Part shown: piece after piece, positions 1 through 7,352 of the stretch
Layout of the letters: the number at the start of each line of letters is the position of its first letter
Position numbering within the stretch: position 1 is the stretch's first letter
NCBI GenBank assembly: GCA_964455935.1
Contig: CAYVZU010000076.1
Span: 1-18,993, forward strand
Origin: CAYVZU01 sp964455935
GTDB taxonomy: Bacteria; Fibrobacterota; CAYVZU01
Direction: 5' to 3'
DNA: 18,993 bases
Translations under genes and position numbers: made by a program
Notes under the pieces: model-generated
Seen by the model: the letters and a program-made list of their open reading frames with translations, nothing else
Databases searched by the model: none
Told to the model about the DNA's origin: nothing

Positions 1-74
1 GCCTTTGTACCCTCGATCTGCGATCACTTCGACTGGGTTCCGCTCGTACAACTCCCCCCCCGCTTCTGAGATCG
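1..74. other. Left edge, no feature seen
   Basis: The 74 bp before the IS show no gene, RNA or repeat that I can support. A run of eight C residues is present (about 53-60). Confidence 0.4.
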
Positions 75-88
75 TGTCCGTTTTCCGG
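75..88 (+). repeat. Left terminal inverted repeat of the IS
   Basis: TGTCCGTTTTCCGG pairs with the reverse complement of the right end (TGTCCGGTTCCGG) with one gap and one mismatch. It starts with the TG dinucleotide usual for this family. Confidence 0.75.
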
Positions 89-157
89 CCTGAATTAAAC
101 TAGTTTTGTTAAGACGTTAGGGTCAAACCAACGGGGTCGGAGAAAGGGACGGACTGC

Positions 158-502
158 ATGGAAAGCAATGGACAGCCGAACGGGGCGCCGCGGAAGCGCC
201 GGAATTTGTCGGGAGAGAAGAAGTACCAGGTTCTGGACGAAGTAAAACGGAGCCCTGGTAAGCAAGCGGAGATTCTTCGCCGGGAGGGATTGTACCGTAA
301 TGACCTCCAGCGCTATGAAGAGATTGTCCGGGCGGCGGGAATCAAGGCCCTGGGGCAGACGCGGCCGGGCAAGAAGCGTCCTTTGGAGGTACCCGTCGAG
401 CAATATGAGGTTTTGAAGCGGGAACATGCGGCGCAGGAGAAGGCACTGGCGTATCTGACAATGGAGTTTCTGGCTCTCAAAAAAAAAGTGAATGGGGAAT
501 GA
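158..502 (+). CDS. IS3-family transposase OrfA (helix-turn-helix protein)
   Basis: A 114-residue basic protein of the size and composition of IS3-family OrfA (transposase_8/HTH type). In this family OrfA binds the element ends and supplies the DNA-binding part of the OrfAB transposase. The N-terminal half is rich in Lys and Arg and contains the helix-turn-helix candidate (about residues 18-60). Residues 80-112 have heptad-like Leu/Ala/Glu spacing suited to the coiled coil that joins OrfA to OrfB. The start ATG has a purine-rich GGGA upstream. The gene ends in an A9 run followed by GTG AAT GGG GAA TGA, and its TGA overlaps the orfB ATG (ATGA). Confidence 0.85.
   Translation: MESNGQPNGAPRKRRNLSGEKKYQVLDEVKRSPGKQAEILRREGLYRNDLQRYEEIVRAAGIKALGQTRPGKKRPLEVPVEQYEVLKREHAAQEKALAYLTMEFLALKKKVNGE
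479..488 (+). other. Probable programmed -1 frameshift site (A9G) joining orfA and orfB
   Basis: Nine A residues followed by G lie 12 bp upstream of the orfB ATG. OrfA reads them as AAA AAA AAA. Slipping back one base enters the orfB frame, which reads AGT GAA TGG GGA ATG with no stop, so an OrfAB fusion can form. IS3-family elements commonly use A-rich slippery sites of this kind. No pseudoknot or stem-loop stimulator was worked out. Confidence 0.65.
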
Positions 503-1671
503 CAGGCCCGATCACCGGGGCACGGTTGCCGGCGGATACGAAGCGCGCGATTATGGATGTGGTTGTGTCCAGCAAAGCGAAAGGCATCAAGCAGGGCCGG
601 ATCTGTTCGTTGCTTCAGATAGAGGAGCGGCGGGTGCGGCGCTGGTTTGGACAAGGCAAGCTTGAGGACCGCAAACCGGGACCGACGCATGCGCCTCATG
701 CGCTGCTGGCCCAAGAGCGGGAGGCGATCATTACTTTGGCCAAGGACGAAGCCTACGTGGACGATGGCCATCGCGTCTTGACGGCCAAGGGGATTGATGC
801 GGGCCGGATCGCGGCCAGCGCCTCCACGGTGTATCGGGTCATGCGCAACGAAGGGCTGACGACGGACCGCTGCGGTCGCACGCACCGCAACGGTCGCAGT
901 CGCAAGTCGGACCGGCCGGATCTTACGGGGTCAAACCAACGCTGGTGCTGGGACATCAGCTATCTGCGCACGCTGGTGTCGGGCATTTTCCTGTACCTCT
1001 ATGTCCTTCTGGACGAATACTCCCGGAAGGTCGTTGCCTACCGGGTCAGTTGGTATCTGTCGCACAGGGAAGGTATGGAACTTCTGGAGGAGGGTTTTGA
1101 AAAGGAAGGGTTGAGCTGGGAGCAGGTCGAGGTTCTTTCGTTATACAATGACCGCGGCTCGCAGATGAAGGCCAAGCCGTTCATGCGAATGGTTTCGGAG
1201 CTTGGGATCAGCCAAAAGTTTTCGCGGCCCCGTACTCCGAATGACAATCCGTTCGTGGAATCGTTGTTTGCGACGACCAAGGGTGCGCCGCAATATCCGG
1301 GTGGGTTCAAGGACGATATTGACGCGGTCACCTATTATACCTCGTACTTCGGTTACTACAATGACGTGCGATTCCATGGCAATATTGGCTACGTAACGCC
1401 TTCACAGCGTCATGGTGGCCAGGATAAGGCCATCCTTGCGCTGCGGGCTGCGCGATGTGCGCGGGCGCGACGCGAGAGAATGCGACGCAACCGCACCAGC
1501 ACGCAGCGAGTTTTGGGTGATACCAGATCATTACCCATGTCGAGATCGCCGATTGTAGGGCTTCCTACGAGGTTGATTCAAGAGGGAAACCCGCCTGCGG
1601 ATCAGGTAAAATCTATTTCGGAACCGTCTGCAACGGAAAGGAGGTCCTCAGAGGCCGAGAGACTATTCTAA
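499..1671 (+). CDS. IS3-family transposase OrfB (DDE integrase catalytic domain)
   Basis: A 390-residue protein that carries out strand cleavage and transfer of the element. An N-terminal helical HTH_21-like segment (about 30-120) precedes an rve-type integrase core. The core shows the acid triad in context: Asp in WDISYL, Asp in LYNDRGSQ and Glu in NPFVESLFATTK. The family's YNxxRxH-type motif appears as YYNDVRFHG, followed by TPSQRH. The C-terminus continues about 75 residues past that point with an Arg-rich stretch and then low-conservation sequence, longer than most OrfB proteins. The extra tail may be genuine or may be read-through into the right end. Its ATG overlaps the orfA stop, so it may be made by translational coupling as well as by frameshifting. 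Confidence 0.9.
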   Translation: MTGPITGARLPADTKRAIMDVVVSSKAKGIKQGRICSLLQIEERRVRRWFGQGKLEDRKPGPTHAPHALLAQEREAIITLAKDEAYVDDGHRVLTAKGIDAGRIAASASTVYRVMRNEGLTTDRCGRTHRNGRSRKSDRPDLTGSNQRWCWDISYLRTLVSGIFLYLYVLLDEYSRKVVAYRVSWYLSHREGMELLEEGFEKEGLSWEQVEVLSLYNDRGSQMKAKPFMRMVSELGISQKFSRPRTPNDNPFVESLFATTKGAPQYPGGFKDDIDAVTYYTSYFGYYNDVRFHGNIGYVTPSQRHGGQDKAILALRAARCARARRERMRRNRTSTQRVLGDTRSLPMSRSPIVGLPTRLIQEGNPPADQVKSISEPSATERRSSEAERLF

Positions 1672-1672
1672 A

Positions 1673-1685
1673 CCGGAACCGGACA
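1673..1685 (-). repeat. Right terminal inverted repeat of the IS
   Basis: CCGGAACCGGACA on the plus strand ends in CA and is the imperfect inverse of the left end. It lies just after the orfB stop codon. Confidence 0.75.
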
Positions 1686-1781
1686 AAGATTCAGAAGCGC
1701 GCCGTGGGTAATCACGGGTAATGGTCGGCACCGACTAGGAAATCGTATTTACGGGAGAAACAAGGAGTTACATAAGAAAGA

Positions 1782-1813
1782 TGGCCGTTTTGGCTTGGTA
1801 TCCAAAACGGCCA
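1782..1813 (-). terminator. Hairpin downstream of tRNA-Ser, likely intrinsic terminator
   Basis: A perfect 12-bp inverted repeat (TGGCCGTTTTGG / CCAAAACGGCCA) with an 8-nt loop begins 9 nt past the tRNA CCA end. On the minus strand it is followed by TCTTTCTT, an imperfect U tract. The strong stem supports termination; the broken U run lowers confidence. Confidence 0.65.
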
Positions 1814-1821
1814 AAATATGC

Positions 1822-1906
1822 TGGCGGAGGATGAGGGACTCGAACCCCCAAGTCCTTACGGACAACGGTTTTCAAGACCGTCGCCTTACCATTAGGCTAA
1901 TCCTCC
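1822..1906 (-). tRNA. tRNA-Ser (anticodon UGA)
   Basis: An 85-nt cloverleaf on the minus strand. The acceptor stem GGAGGAT pairs with ATCCTCC. The anticodon stem ACGGT/ACCGT encloses loop CTTGAAA, giving anticodon TGA. A long variable arm (TGTCCGTAAGGACTT, with a GTCC/GGAC stem) is diagnostic of a class II tRNA. The T arm has loop TTCGAGT. The discriminator base is G, as bacterial seryl-tRNA synthetase expects, and CCA is encoded. It reads UCA and probably other UCN serine codons. Confidence 0.95.
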
Positions 1907-1991
1907 GGTTAAAACAAAATTTACGCTTTTCCACCAAAGCGGCGCAAAAGGCGCGGCTCTTTTGGGAGATGAGCGTTGGGTTCCAAACTCA

Positions 1992-2021
1992 TTGCAAACC
2001 GGAAAATTGAATTAGTTATCT
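1992..2021 (+). promoter_or_regulatory. Weak candidate sigma70-type promoter for the cadherin-like protein gene
   Basis: TTGCAA and TTATCT are separated by 18 bp in the AT-rich stretch between the divergent tRNA gene and the 2073 ORF. Both hexamers match the consensus only partly. No other clear promoter was seen in this gap. Confidence 0.3.
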
Positions 2022-2072
2022 TTCCCATTCAGGTATTATTTGGGTGGAATCGCTTGCAGGCTTTTTGATACC

Positions 2073-4088
2073 ATGCGAAAAAGAATCAGTTCGGTTTTGG
2101 GAAAGATCGCCGGGTTGGGAATTCTGGCGGTTGTCATTGCGCTGAATTGTTATCTCGACGAGAAGCCAACCCCCTCCGATAATACGCAAAGCAACTCCCA
2201 GGCGTTTCTCTCTTTGATCGAGTTGCGGGACAGCAACAATACCATCATTCCAATCACGCCCGATTTCAATCCCGACACTGTCAAATATGCGGCGAATCTG
2301 GATTTCTACGGTACGATAAGGCTCTCGTTCAACTCCATGGGGAATTATAATAGTTCTACGGTCAAGCTCGATTCGAAGCCCGTGTACATGGACCAGGGAT
2401 ATTTCCCGTGCGTTTTGCGCGTAAACGAGAGCGTAAAGACCTTTCAGATCACGATCTACGACTGGAATATGGTCCCAAGGCTCTATACCCTTGCCATATC
2501 GGCAACGCCGAGCAGCAACGATACACTCACCGACATTCGCGTCCATTACACCCCAAGCAACATGCTGCTGCGAACACTACCTCCATTCGACAGGGATTCG
2601 CTTAGCTATGGGGTGAGCAGTCCCTATTATGGCGCGCATGCCATTTCCGTGAACCGCGCCGACAGCGGCGCAACGATCGAGGCCCGGATCGATGGCCGTT
2701 CGATCAGCACCTCCTGGTTTGGCTTTGGCTACAGCTATCCTTGCACGCTGACGACCGGCGCAAAAGCCAAGACCTGCTCGCTGATTGTCACCGCCGCCGA
2801 CGGCATGACAAAGCGGGTCTACGCGGTCACCATCCGGCGTGAACCGGCCTTAACTGGGCTCGTCGCTTTGGCCAACCAGGCCAACAGCCTGAATCCCGGT
2901 TTCACGCCGGCCATTCACGCCTACGACTTTATAATGCCTGTCTGTGTAGACACCCTGACGCTGGAGCCGACCTGCGGAACCGGGGACGAAATACGGATTA
3001 ATAACGCCTTGATCCTTAGTGGACAGATACAGAAAATATGGATTTCCCCCACTGTAGACTCCACGTTGGTCCGGTTGATGGTACGGGAGCGAACATCCAC
3101 CGACAGTTCCCGCTATACGGTCAGGGTTACGCGGGACCCGTGGTCGCGCGTCGATTCTGTGACCGGCTTCGCGTCGGGGCGACGGACCCGGACGGCTGGA
3201 CAGAAGTTATACGTCCCTGTTTCCCTGGGGGCGGATCAGTTTCTGAATGCCTTTGACGGAGCATCCGTTGCGCGAGTCTGCACGCTTAGCAATATCACGG
3301 CCGATGCGAGTGAAATTTTTGCCGTTGATTCGGGCCGGGCTTTCTATTTCGTATCCTGCTACTATCTTGGTCTTGGGGTAAACCGGAACCGGCTATTCAG
3401 ACGCAACATGGCTTCCATGGACACAGTAAGCGACAGCCTTCCGGGAAACCTGCAAATCAAAGACATGATGTTTGATGCAACGCATCGCTTGCACGTCCTG
3501 TGCTACAATACCGCCACGGCCAGCCTTTGTGTAAGAAGGCTCTCGGGCACAGGATGGATCGACGAGGGTACAATTTCCAATTCGACCGCGGCTGCTTCGC
3601 CCGGACTGCAGTACTACCCGGGTGCCTTGTTCGTCAGCTTTATCAACAATTCGAATGCCGGCGTTGTTCATACTCTGTCTGCGTCCATTTACGGCGACAA
3701 TTCCTGGCACTTGTCCGATTATACGGATTTTCCCATTAACAAGCAATTCCTGGCCAGCGACGGGTCCTCTCTTTTTTGGGCGTTTTCCCAGGACAGCGCA
3801 ATGGTGAAAAAATTCGCGGGGTCTTCCTGGACCGTTGTGTATGCCGATACCGCGATCAGGAGCGTCAGCGCTATGGCCGTAAGCGGTGGATCGCCGTGGC
3901 TTTTGGGGCAAAGCCGTTATTCATCCGGCGTTTTGCGCGTCCTGAAGCTGACCGGGACCTCATGGGATCAACTGGGTATGGATGACTTTCTGGGCGGCTT
4001 GCCGGCGGAATTAATCGCGGTCCTCAATGGCAATACTTATGTGGGATATCTGAAGGGCGCCAGTCAATTGGAGCTCCTTACCTATTAG
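2073..4088 (+). CDS. Secreted protein with cadherin-like beta-sandwich repeats
   Basis: A 671-residue exported protein, not a recognised named gene. The N-terminus (MRKRISSVLGKIAGLGILAVVIALNC) is a basic signal peptide with a hydrophobic core ending in Cys; ALNC is a poor lipobox, so lipoprotein status is uncertain. Three tandem segments of about 90-100 residues (roughly 45-145, 148-258 and 259-360) show the pattern of cadherin-like beta-sandwich domains (PF12733 type): L-x-L near the start, P-x-F/P-x-x-x-Y, then a closing Y-x-V/L-x-I-x-R. The remaining 300 residues are beta-rich with repeated aromatic motifs (FYFVSCYYL, LFWAFSQD) and could be a propeller-like domain. A TTG start at 2040 would keep the frame, but the ATG at 2073 places the signal peptide at the N-terminus. 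The following gene starts 16 bp downstream. A cell-surface or binding role is inferred from architecture only. Confidence 0.75.
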   Translation: MRKRISSVLGKIAGLGILAVVIALNCYLDEKPTPSDNTQSNSQAFLSLIELRDSNNTIIPITPDFNPDTVKYAANLDFYGTIRLSFNSMGNYNSSTVKLDSKPVYMDQGYFPCVLRVNESVKTFQITIYDWNMVPRLYTLAISATPSSNDTLTDIRVHYTPSNMLLRTLPPFDRDSLSYGVSSPYYGAHAISVNRADSGATIEARIDGRSISTSWFGFGYSYPCTLTTGAKAKTCSLIVTAADGMTKRVYAVTIRREPALTGLVALANQANSLNPGFTPAIHAYDFIMPVCVDTLTLEPTCGTGDEIRINNALILSGQIQKIWISPTVDSTLVRLMVRERTSTDSSRYTVRVTRDPWSRVDSVTGFASGRRTRTAGQKLYVPVSLGADQFLNAFDGASVARVCTLSNITADASEIFAVDSGRAFYFVSCYYLGLGVNRNRLFRRNMASMDTVSDSLPGNLQIKDMMFDATHRLHVLCYNTATASLCVRRLSGTGWIDEGTISNSTAAASPGLQYYPGALFVSFINNSNAGVVHTLSASIYGDNSWHLSDYTDFPINKQFLASDGSSLFWAFSQDSAMVKKFAGSSWTVVYADTAIRSVSAMAVSGGSPWLLGQSRYSSGVLRVLKLTGTSWDQLGMDDFLGGLPAELIAVLNGNTYVGYLKGASQLELLTY

Positions 4089-4104
4089 AAAGTACCCGAT
4101 AAAA

Positions 4105-5400
4105 ATGCAATTATTTTTCCTCCTTGCAATTCCTGTTCTGCTGGTCTATTTGCCGACGCATGGCGAGCAGCAAAAGCGCAATGTGGCGGTTGTGGATTTC
4201 GAAGGCCGCGGAATCAGCGAGGGAGAGGCCAAGACACTGTCGGACAAATTGCGGGGGGAACTTCTGGCCACCGACTCCTTTGCGGTGATCGAGCGCTCGC
4301 AGATGAACGAAGTTCTCAAAGAGCAGGGATTTCAGCAGACCGGGTGCACCAGCCAGGAATGCATGGTGGAAATCGGGCAGCTCATCGGCGTCTCGAAGAT
4401 CATGGCCGGCAGCGTGGGGAAGGTGGGCGAGACATTCCTGATTTCCGTGCGCATGGTGGACGTAAAGACCGGACGAATTGAGAAGGGCGTCGAAGAAGAA
4501 ATTGAGGGAAAAATCGATGATGTGTTGCGCAAAGGCATTCGCAGTGTCGCACGGAAAATGGCCGGGCTCAAGGCGGAGAAATTGTCCAAGCCGGTAGTGC
4601 CTGCGGCGACACTGCCGCCGCCGAAGTCCGCACCGGATACCGTGTTCGTGAAGAAACTGGTGGGATCCATTTCGGCCCAGGTGAAACCGGAGAACCTGGA
4701 GGTCTTCGTCAACGCAAGGAGCTATGGTAAGGGCAGCATGCTCATCGAGAGCCTGCCCGTGGGGAAATACGAGGTCAGCGCCAGGGAGAATGGCAAGACG
4801 AGGGTCAAGAAAGCCGTTATCGTGAAACCAAACCAGATCGCGAACGTGGAACTAAAGGTCTCCAACTGGAGAGCCTTTGTCCTGTCGCCCCAGATTTCGC
4901 GCGGCGCCGTTGAGGGTGAAGGGATGATCGGCTGGATGACGGACCTTGGTTTCAAATACCGGCCGGTTTACTTTGGCGGCAACTTCGGCCTTGGACTCTA
5001 TCAGCATTATACGTATGGCGAGGTTGATAGCTCAAAATTTTTGGACCCGCGTTATCTGAACGACTCGATTTACTCGGCCCGGCTTCCAAACAAGTGGATT
5101 GGCGGCGGATTGACGGTCCTGTATGAAGGGCTCAATCTAAAAGACGTGATGATTTTGGGTCTGGGGTGGAACGCGGGTTTCTGGAAGATGCAGTTCCGGG
5201 ATGAGAGCTATGTTGACACCACAGTCAGCCCGCCGACATTGAGCTATGATTACCAATACTCATCCAAAGACTACTTTGGAGGGCCCCGACTCCGGTTCCT
5301 CCTTGGCTACAAGCATTTCTTCCTTTCAACGAATTACTTCCTCCTGCTGGGATCGCCCAAGGTCCATTTCGTCAATTCCGGGTTTGTTCTGTCATTTTGA
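4105..5400 (+). CDS. CsgG-like domain, PEGA domain and outer-membrane beta-barrel protein
   Basis: A 431-residue protein starting with a hydrophobic signal sequence (residues 1-20). Residues 25-155 (NVAVVDFEGRGIS, FAVIERSQMNEVLKEQGFQQTGC, GQLIGVSKIMAGSVGKVGETFLISVRMVDVKTG, split here) follow the pattern of CsgG/FlgO-like periplasmic domains. A Pro-rich linker (164-177) leads to a PEGA-like beta domain at about 187-252 (VFVNARSYGKG, IESLPVGKYEV). From about 255 the sequence alternates aromatic and polar residues with many Tyr, and ends in Phe (GFVLSF), as outer-membrane barrels do. It lies 16 bp after the cadherin-like gene and is probably co-transcribed. The likely site is the outer membrane, anchoring or transporting an envelope component; the exact role is unknown. 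The start lacks a strong ribosome-binding site, which suits coupling to the upstream gene. Confidence 0.8.
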   Translation: MQLFFLLAIPVLLVYLPTHGEQQKRNVAVVDFEGRGISEGEAKTLSDKLRGELLATDSFAVIERSQMNEVLKEQGFQQTGCTSQECMVEIGQLIGVSKIMAGSVGKVGETFLISVRMVDVKTGRIEKGVEEEIEGKIDDVLRKGIRSVARKMAGLKAEKLSKPVVPAATLPPPKSAPDTVFVKKLVGSISAQVKPENLEVFVNARSYGKGSMLIESLPVGKYEVSARENGKTRVKKAVIVKPNQIANVELKVSNWRAFVLSPQISRGAVEGEGMIGWMTDLGFKYRPVYFGGNFGLGLYQHYTYGEVDSSKFLDPRYLNDSIYSARLPNKWIGGGLTVLYEGLNLKDVMILGLGWNAGFWKMQFRDESYVDTTVSPPTLSYDYQYSSKDYFGGPRLRFLLGYKHFFLSTNYFLLLGSPKVHFVNSGFVLSF

Positions 5401-5472
5401 TATTGCCAACGCCGGAATCAGTGCGAGATCCAGCCTTTAGCGCGTCCGCCCGTCATTTGGATCGGCTGCAAT

Positions 5473-6132
5473 TCACCGAAGGCTGTCGATTTGTAAAGCC
5501 GGTTGGACGGCTGGCACCCTTTCCGGCGGGGTAATCGTCGCGGCGGCAGTGTCGGGTTGGGGCGCCTCCGGTTGCGAAGGCGACTCGACCGGTTTGGCAG
5601 GGGCTGTCAGTGAATCGAGTATCCGTCCAAGCTCTGCGACCGCTTCCTCTTTGTATCCATGGCACGAATAGCGCAAGATGCCGCCCCGGTCGATTAGAAA
5701 GAGCGCCGGAACGCCATTGACTCCGTAGTTGACGGCCGCCCTTGCGTAGGGATCGAGAAGCACCTGTCCCCGGTATCCCATCTCCTGCACGTGCGGAGCC
5801 ACCAGTTCGTGACCTTCGCGGTCAACACTGATCAGCAGCAATTTTACTTCGTTCTTGTATTTCGTCATAAGACTGTCCAACTGCGGAATCTCCTTTTTGC
5901 AGGGGACGCAATACGTGGCCCAGAAACTTGCCACCACCACGCGCTTGCTGTTCTTCCAGGGATTGCGAAGGGACCCGCAAAAATCCCGCAGGCTTACCCA
6001 CTCGTTTGTTGTGCTTCGGAGCATGAAAATGGGGGCGCGATCGCCAACAGCCAAGGCGACCTTCTCATCCGCCCGGCATGAGGCTGCCCAGAGCAAAAGA
6101 TACAGGACGGAAGCAATGAGACATTTATACAT
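5473..6132 (-). CDS. TlpA-like thioredoxin-fold protein (exported, probable lipoprotein)
   Basis: A 219-residue exported thiol-disulfide oxidoreductase. A signal peptide ends in WAASC (Cys19), a fair lipobox, so membrane anchoring is likely. The redoxin/TlpA fold follows: GDRAPIFMLRS at about 30-40, the active-site motif WATYCVPCKKEIP with Cys75 and Cys78, and the cis-Pro segment NGVPALFLID. The last 45 residues are a Pro/Ala-rich tail with no fold. The ATG is preceded by a strong AAGGAG. It is the last gene of the minus-strand redox cluster, 63 bp after the hemerythrin-like gene. It could supply reducing power to exported cysteines, for example in the DUF6448 protein; that link is an inference. 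Confidence 0.88.
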   Translation of the reverse strand: MYKCLIASVLYLLLWAASCRADEKVALAVGDRAPIFMLRSTTNEWVSLRDFCGSLRNPWKNSKRVVVASFWATYCVPCKKEIPQLDSLMTKYKNEVKLLLISVDREGHELVAPHVQEMGYRGQVLLDPYARAAVNYGVNGVPALFLIDRGGILRYSCHGYKEEAVAELGRILDSLTAPAKPVESPSQPEAPQPDTAAATITPPERVPAVQPALQIDSLR

Positions 6133-6195
6133 GCCATCTCCTTAAGCCATTGAAGCTGGAAAATGCGGCCGAGTTAATGGATAGCAAACGGCTCT

Positions 6196-6681
6196 CTACG
6201 GTTTGCGCGGTATTTTCCCAGCGGATTTGGAGACAGGCTTCTGGACAAGCCCCAGGTAGCGTCCAACCAGAATGGCCGCCGGATAAAGGACCTCTTCTTC
6301 GGTGCGGGTATGAAGAACCAGCTCGTCCGCAAAATCTTTCACGCCTGTTTTCCCTTCCCTTTCCGCGGCCGCGCGCAGGCTCTTGAGTTCCTCAATAATT
6401 TCTTTGTGCTCCGACAGCATTCGAGGCAGGTTGCGTTCCATTCTTTGCGCAAGCGGAAAAGCCGATTCGAATTGGATGCCAGAGCTCCGCTTCAGAAGGG
6501 ATTTTAAAATGCCCAACGGCGGCATGGCAAAACCCTCTTCAGCTAGAAAATGCGGATGAAGCACCCGAGCAACCCTTCGGGCCGCGATTTGCGTTTCGCC
6601 GCCGCTGTGAACGACTTCCACAAGCCGGGCGTGCAGCCTGTCATGCTCGGCCTTGATGGATTTGGGAATGCGTGGCGGCAT
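6196..6681 (-). CDS. Hemerythrin-like (HHE) domain protein
   Basis: A 161-residue cytoplasmic protein, probably a diiron four-helix bundle that binds O2 or responds to NO or peroxide. Candidate ligands sit in the usual HHE pattern: AEHDRLH (His13), HPHFLAEEGF (His42/His44, Glu48/Glu49), LSEHKEIIEEL (His92) and LVLHTRTEEEVLYP (His124, Glu128). No signal peptide is seen. An in-frame ATG lies five codons upstream (6696), but the GGAGAG that would serve as ribosome-binding site is inside that extension, 7 nt before the chosen ATG, so the shorter start is preferred. It lies 27 bp after the DUF6448 gene. Together with the flavodiiron protein upstream it points to oxygen or NO handling. Confidence 0.88.
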   Translation of the reverse strand: MPPRIPKSIKAEHDRLHARLVEVVHSGGETQIAARRVARVLHPHFLAEEGFAMPPLGILKSLLKRSSGIQFESAFPLAQRMERNLPRMLSEHKEIIEELKSLRAAAEREGKTGVKDFADELVLHTRTEEEVLYPAAILVGRYLGLVQKPVSKSAGKIPRKP

Positions 6682-6708
6682 ATGGGTACTCTCCATTTAT
6701 ATACGGCT

Positions 6709-7326
6709 TCAGTGTTGGTGTTCCAAAACCGGTTCCAAGGCCTCTTTTCGGTCGGCCGCTCCCGTAATCGCGCTATGGACACCCTCGACAAAATGAACGT
6801 ATTTCACATAGGCATGAACGTATGCGCGACCGGCCTCCACACTCTGGCCGGCATGTTTTTTACCCTCAAGGGCACTGTCGAACTTCTCTTTGAGGGCCTT
6901 CTGGAAATGCTCGGTCATCTCCCGTGTTAGTTCCATTCCCGAACCTGTTTCCAAAGCCTTGTCGGCCAAGCTGATGGCCGGGTCGACTTTTCCCGCCGGC
7001 TTAAGCCCGGTATAAGGCGCACCCTCTCCGGCCCGGTGGATTCTCACAAGAGTCTCGAAAAAGTAGTTGTCGGCCAGCCGTTTGGCCTGGGGACCCAACT
7101 TGCGGACAGCCTGGGTCTCCTGGAAGACCTTGCGAATTTCGGGCTCATCGCTTTTGGCCACCCAGATCAGGGCAAAATCGGCCTTGCCGGTTTCGAGCGC
7201 TCTTTGCGCCGCTTTCACCACCGGGCCGTCATAGGTATCGCAGTGCGCCTGCGTAAGCGAAAGGGTTCCGGCCAGAATGATTGCGGTTGCCGCGGCAACA
7301 GCCGTTCGAGGAATTGTGATAAACAT
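6709..7326 (-). CDS. Exported DUF6448-family protein
   Basis: A 205-residue protein of unknown function. Recognition as DUF6448 rests on the AHCDTYDGPVV motif at the start of the mature chain and on RALETGKADFALIWV, FFETLVRIHRAGEGAPYTGLKP. The signal peptide (1-27) ends in TQA, so signal peptidase I would leave His28-Cys29-Asp30 at the new N-terminus. The mature part is helical and rich in His (28, 97, 140, 158, 171, 178, 184, 203, 205), with H-x6-H-x5-H in one helix, suggesting a metal or haem site; this is inference. The frame is open upstream to 7512, but the ATG at 7326 follows a perfect AAGGAGG and starts the signal peptide. It is 26 bp after the flavodiiron gene, in the same operon. Confidence 0.85.
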   Translation of the reverse strand: MFITIPRTAVAAATAIILAGTLSLTQAHCDTYDGPVVKAAQRALETGKADFALIWVAKSDEPEIRKVFQETQAVRKLGPQAKRLADNYFFETLVRIHRAGEGAPYTGLKPAGKVDPAISLADKALETGSGMELTREMTEHFQKALKEKFDSALEGKKHAGQSVEAGRAYVHAYVKYVHFVEGVHSAITGAADRKEALEPVLEHQH

Positions 7327-7352
7327 GCATTGCCTCCTTGTGTTTATCCGTA

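Larger units (their letters stand above)
75..1685 (+). mobile_element. IS3-family insertion sequence, apparently complete
   Basis: A 1.6 kb element with two overlapping ORFs, a helix-turn-helix OrfA and a DDE-type OrfB, bounded by imperfect inverted repeats. The left end reads TGTCCGTTTTCCGG and the reverse complement of the right end reads TGTCCGGTTCCGG, so the element begins TG and ends CA as IS3-family elements do. The right end lies 14 bp beyond the orfB stop. The flanks (..GATCG and AAGAT..) do not give a convincing 3-5 bp target duplication, so the insertion may be old, or its ends may be off by a few bases. Family assignment is secure; the exact subgroup is not. Confidence 0.85.

Noticed and set aside
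69..1690. AGAT on both sides of the IS as a target duplication
   Set aside because: The copies are offset by different distances from the two ends (2 bp and 1 bp), so they are not a proper direct repeat at the junctions.
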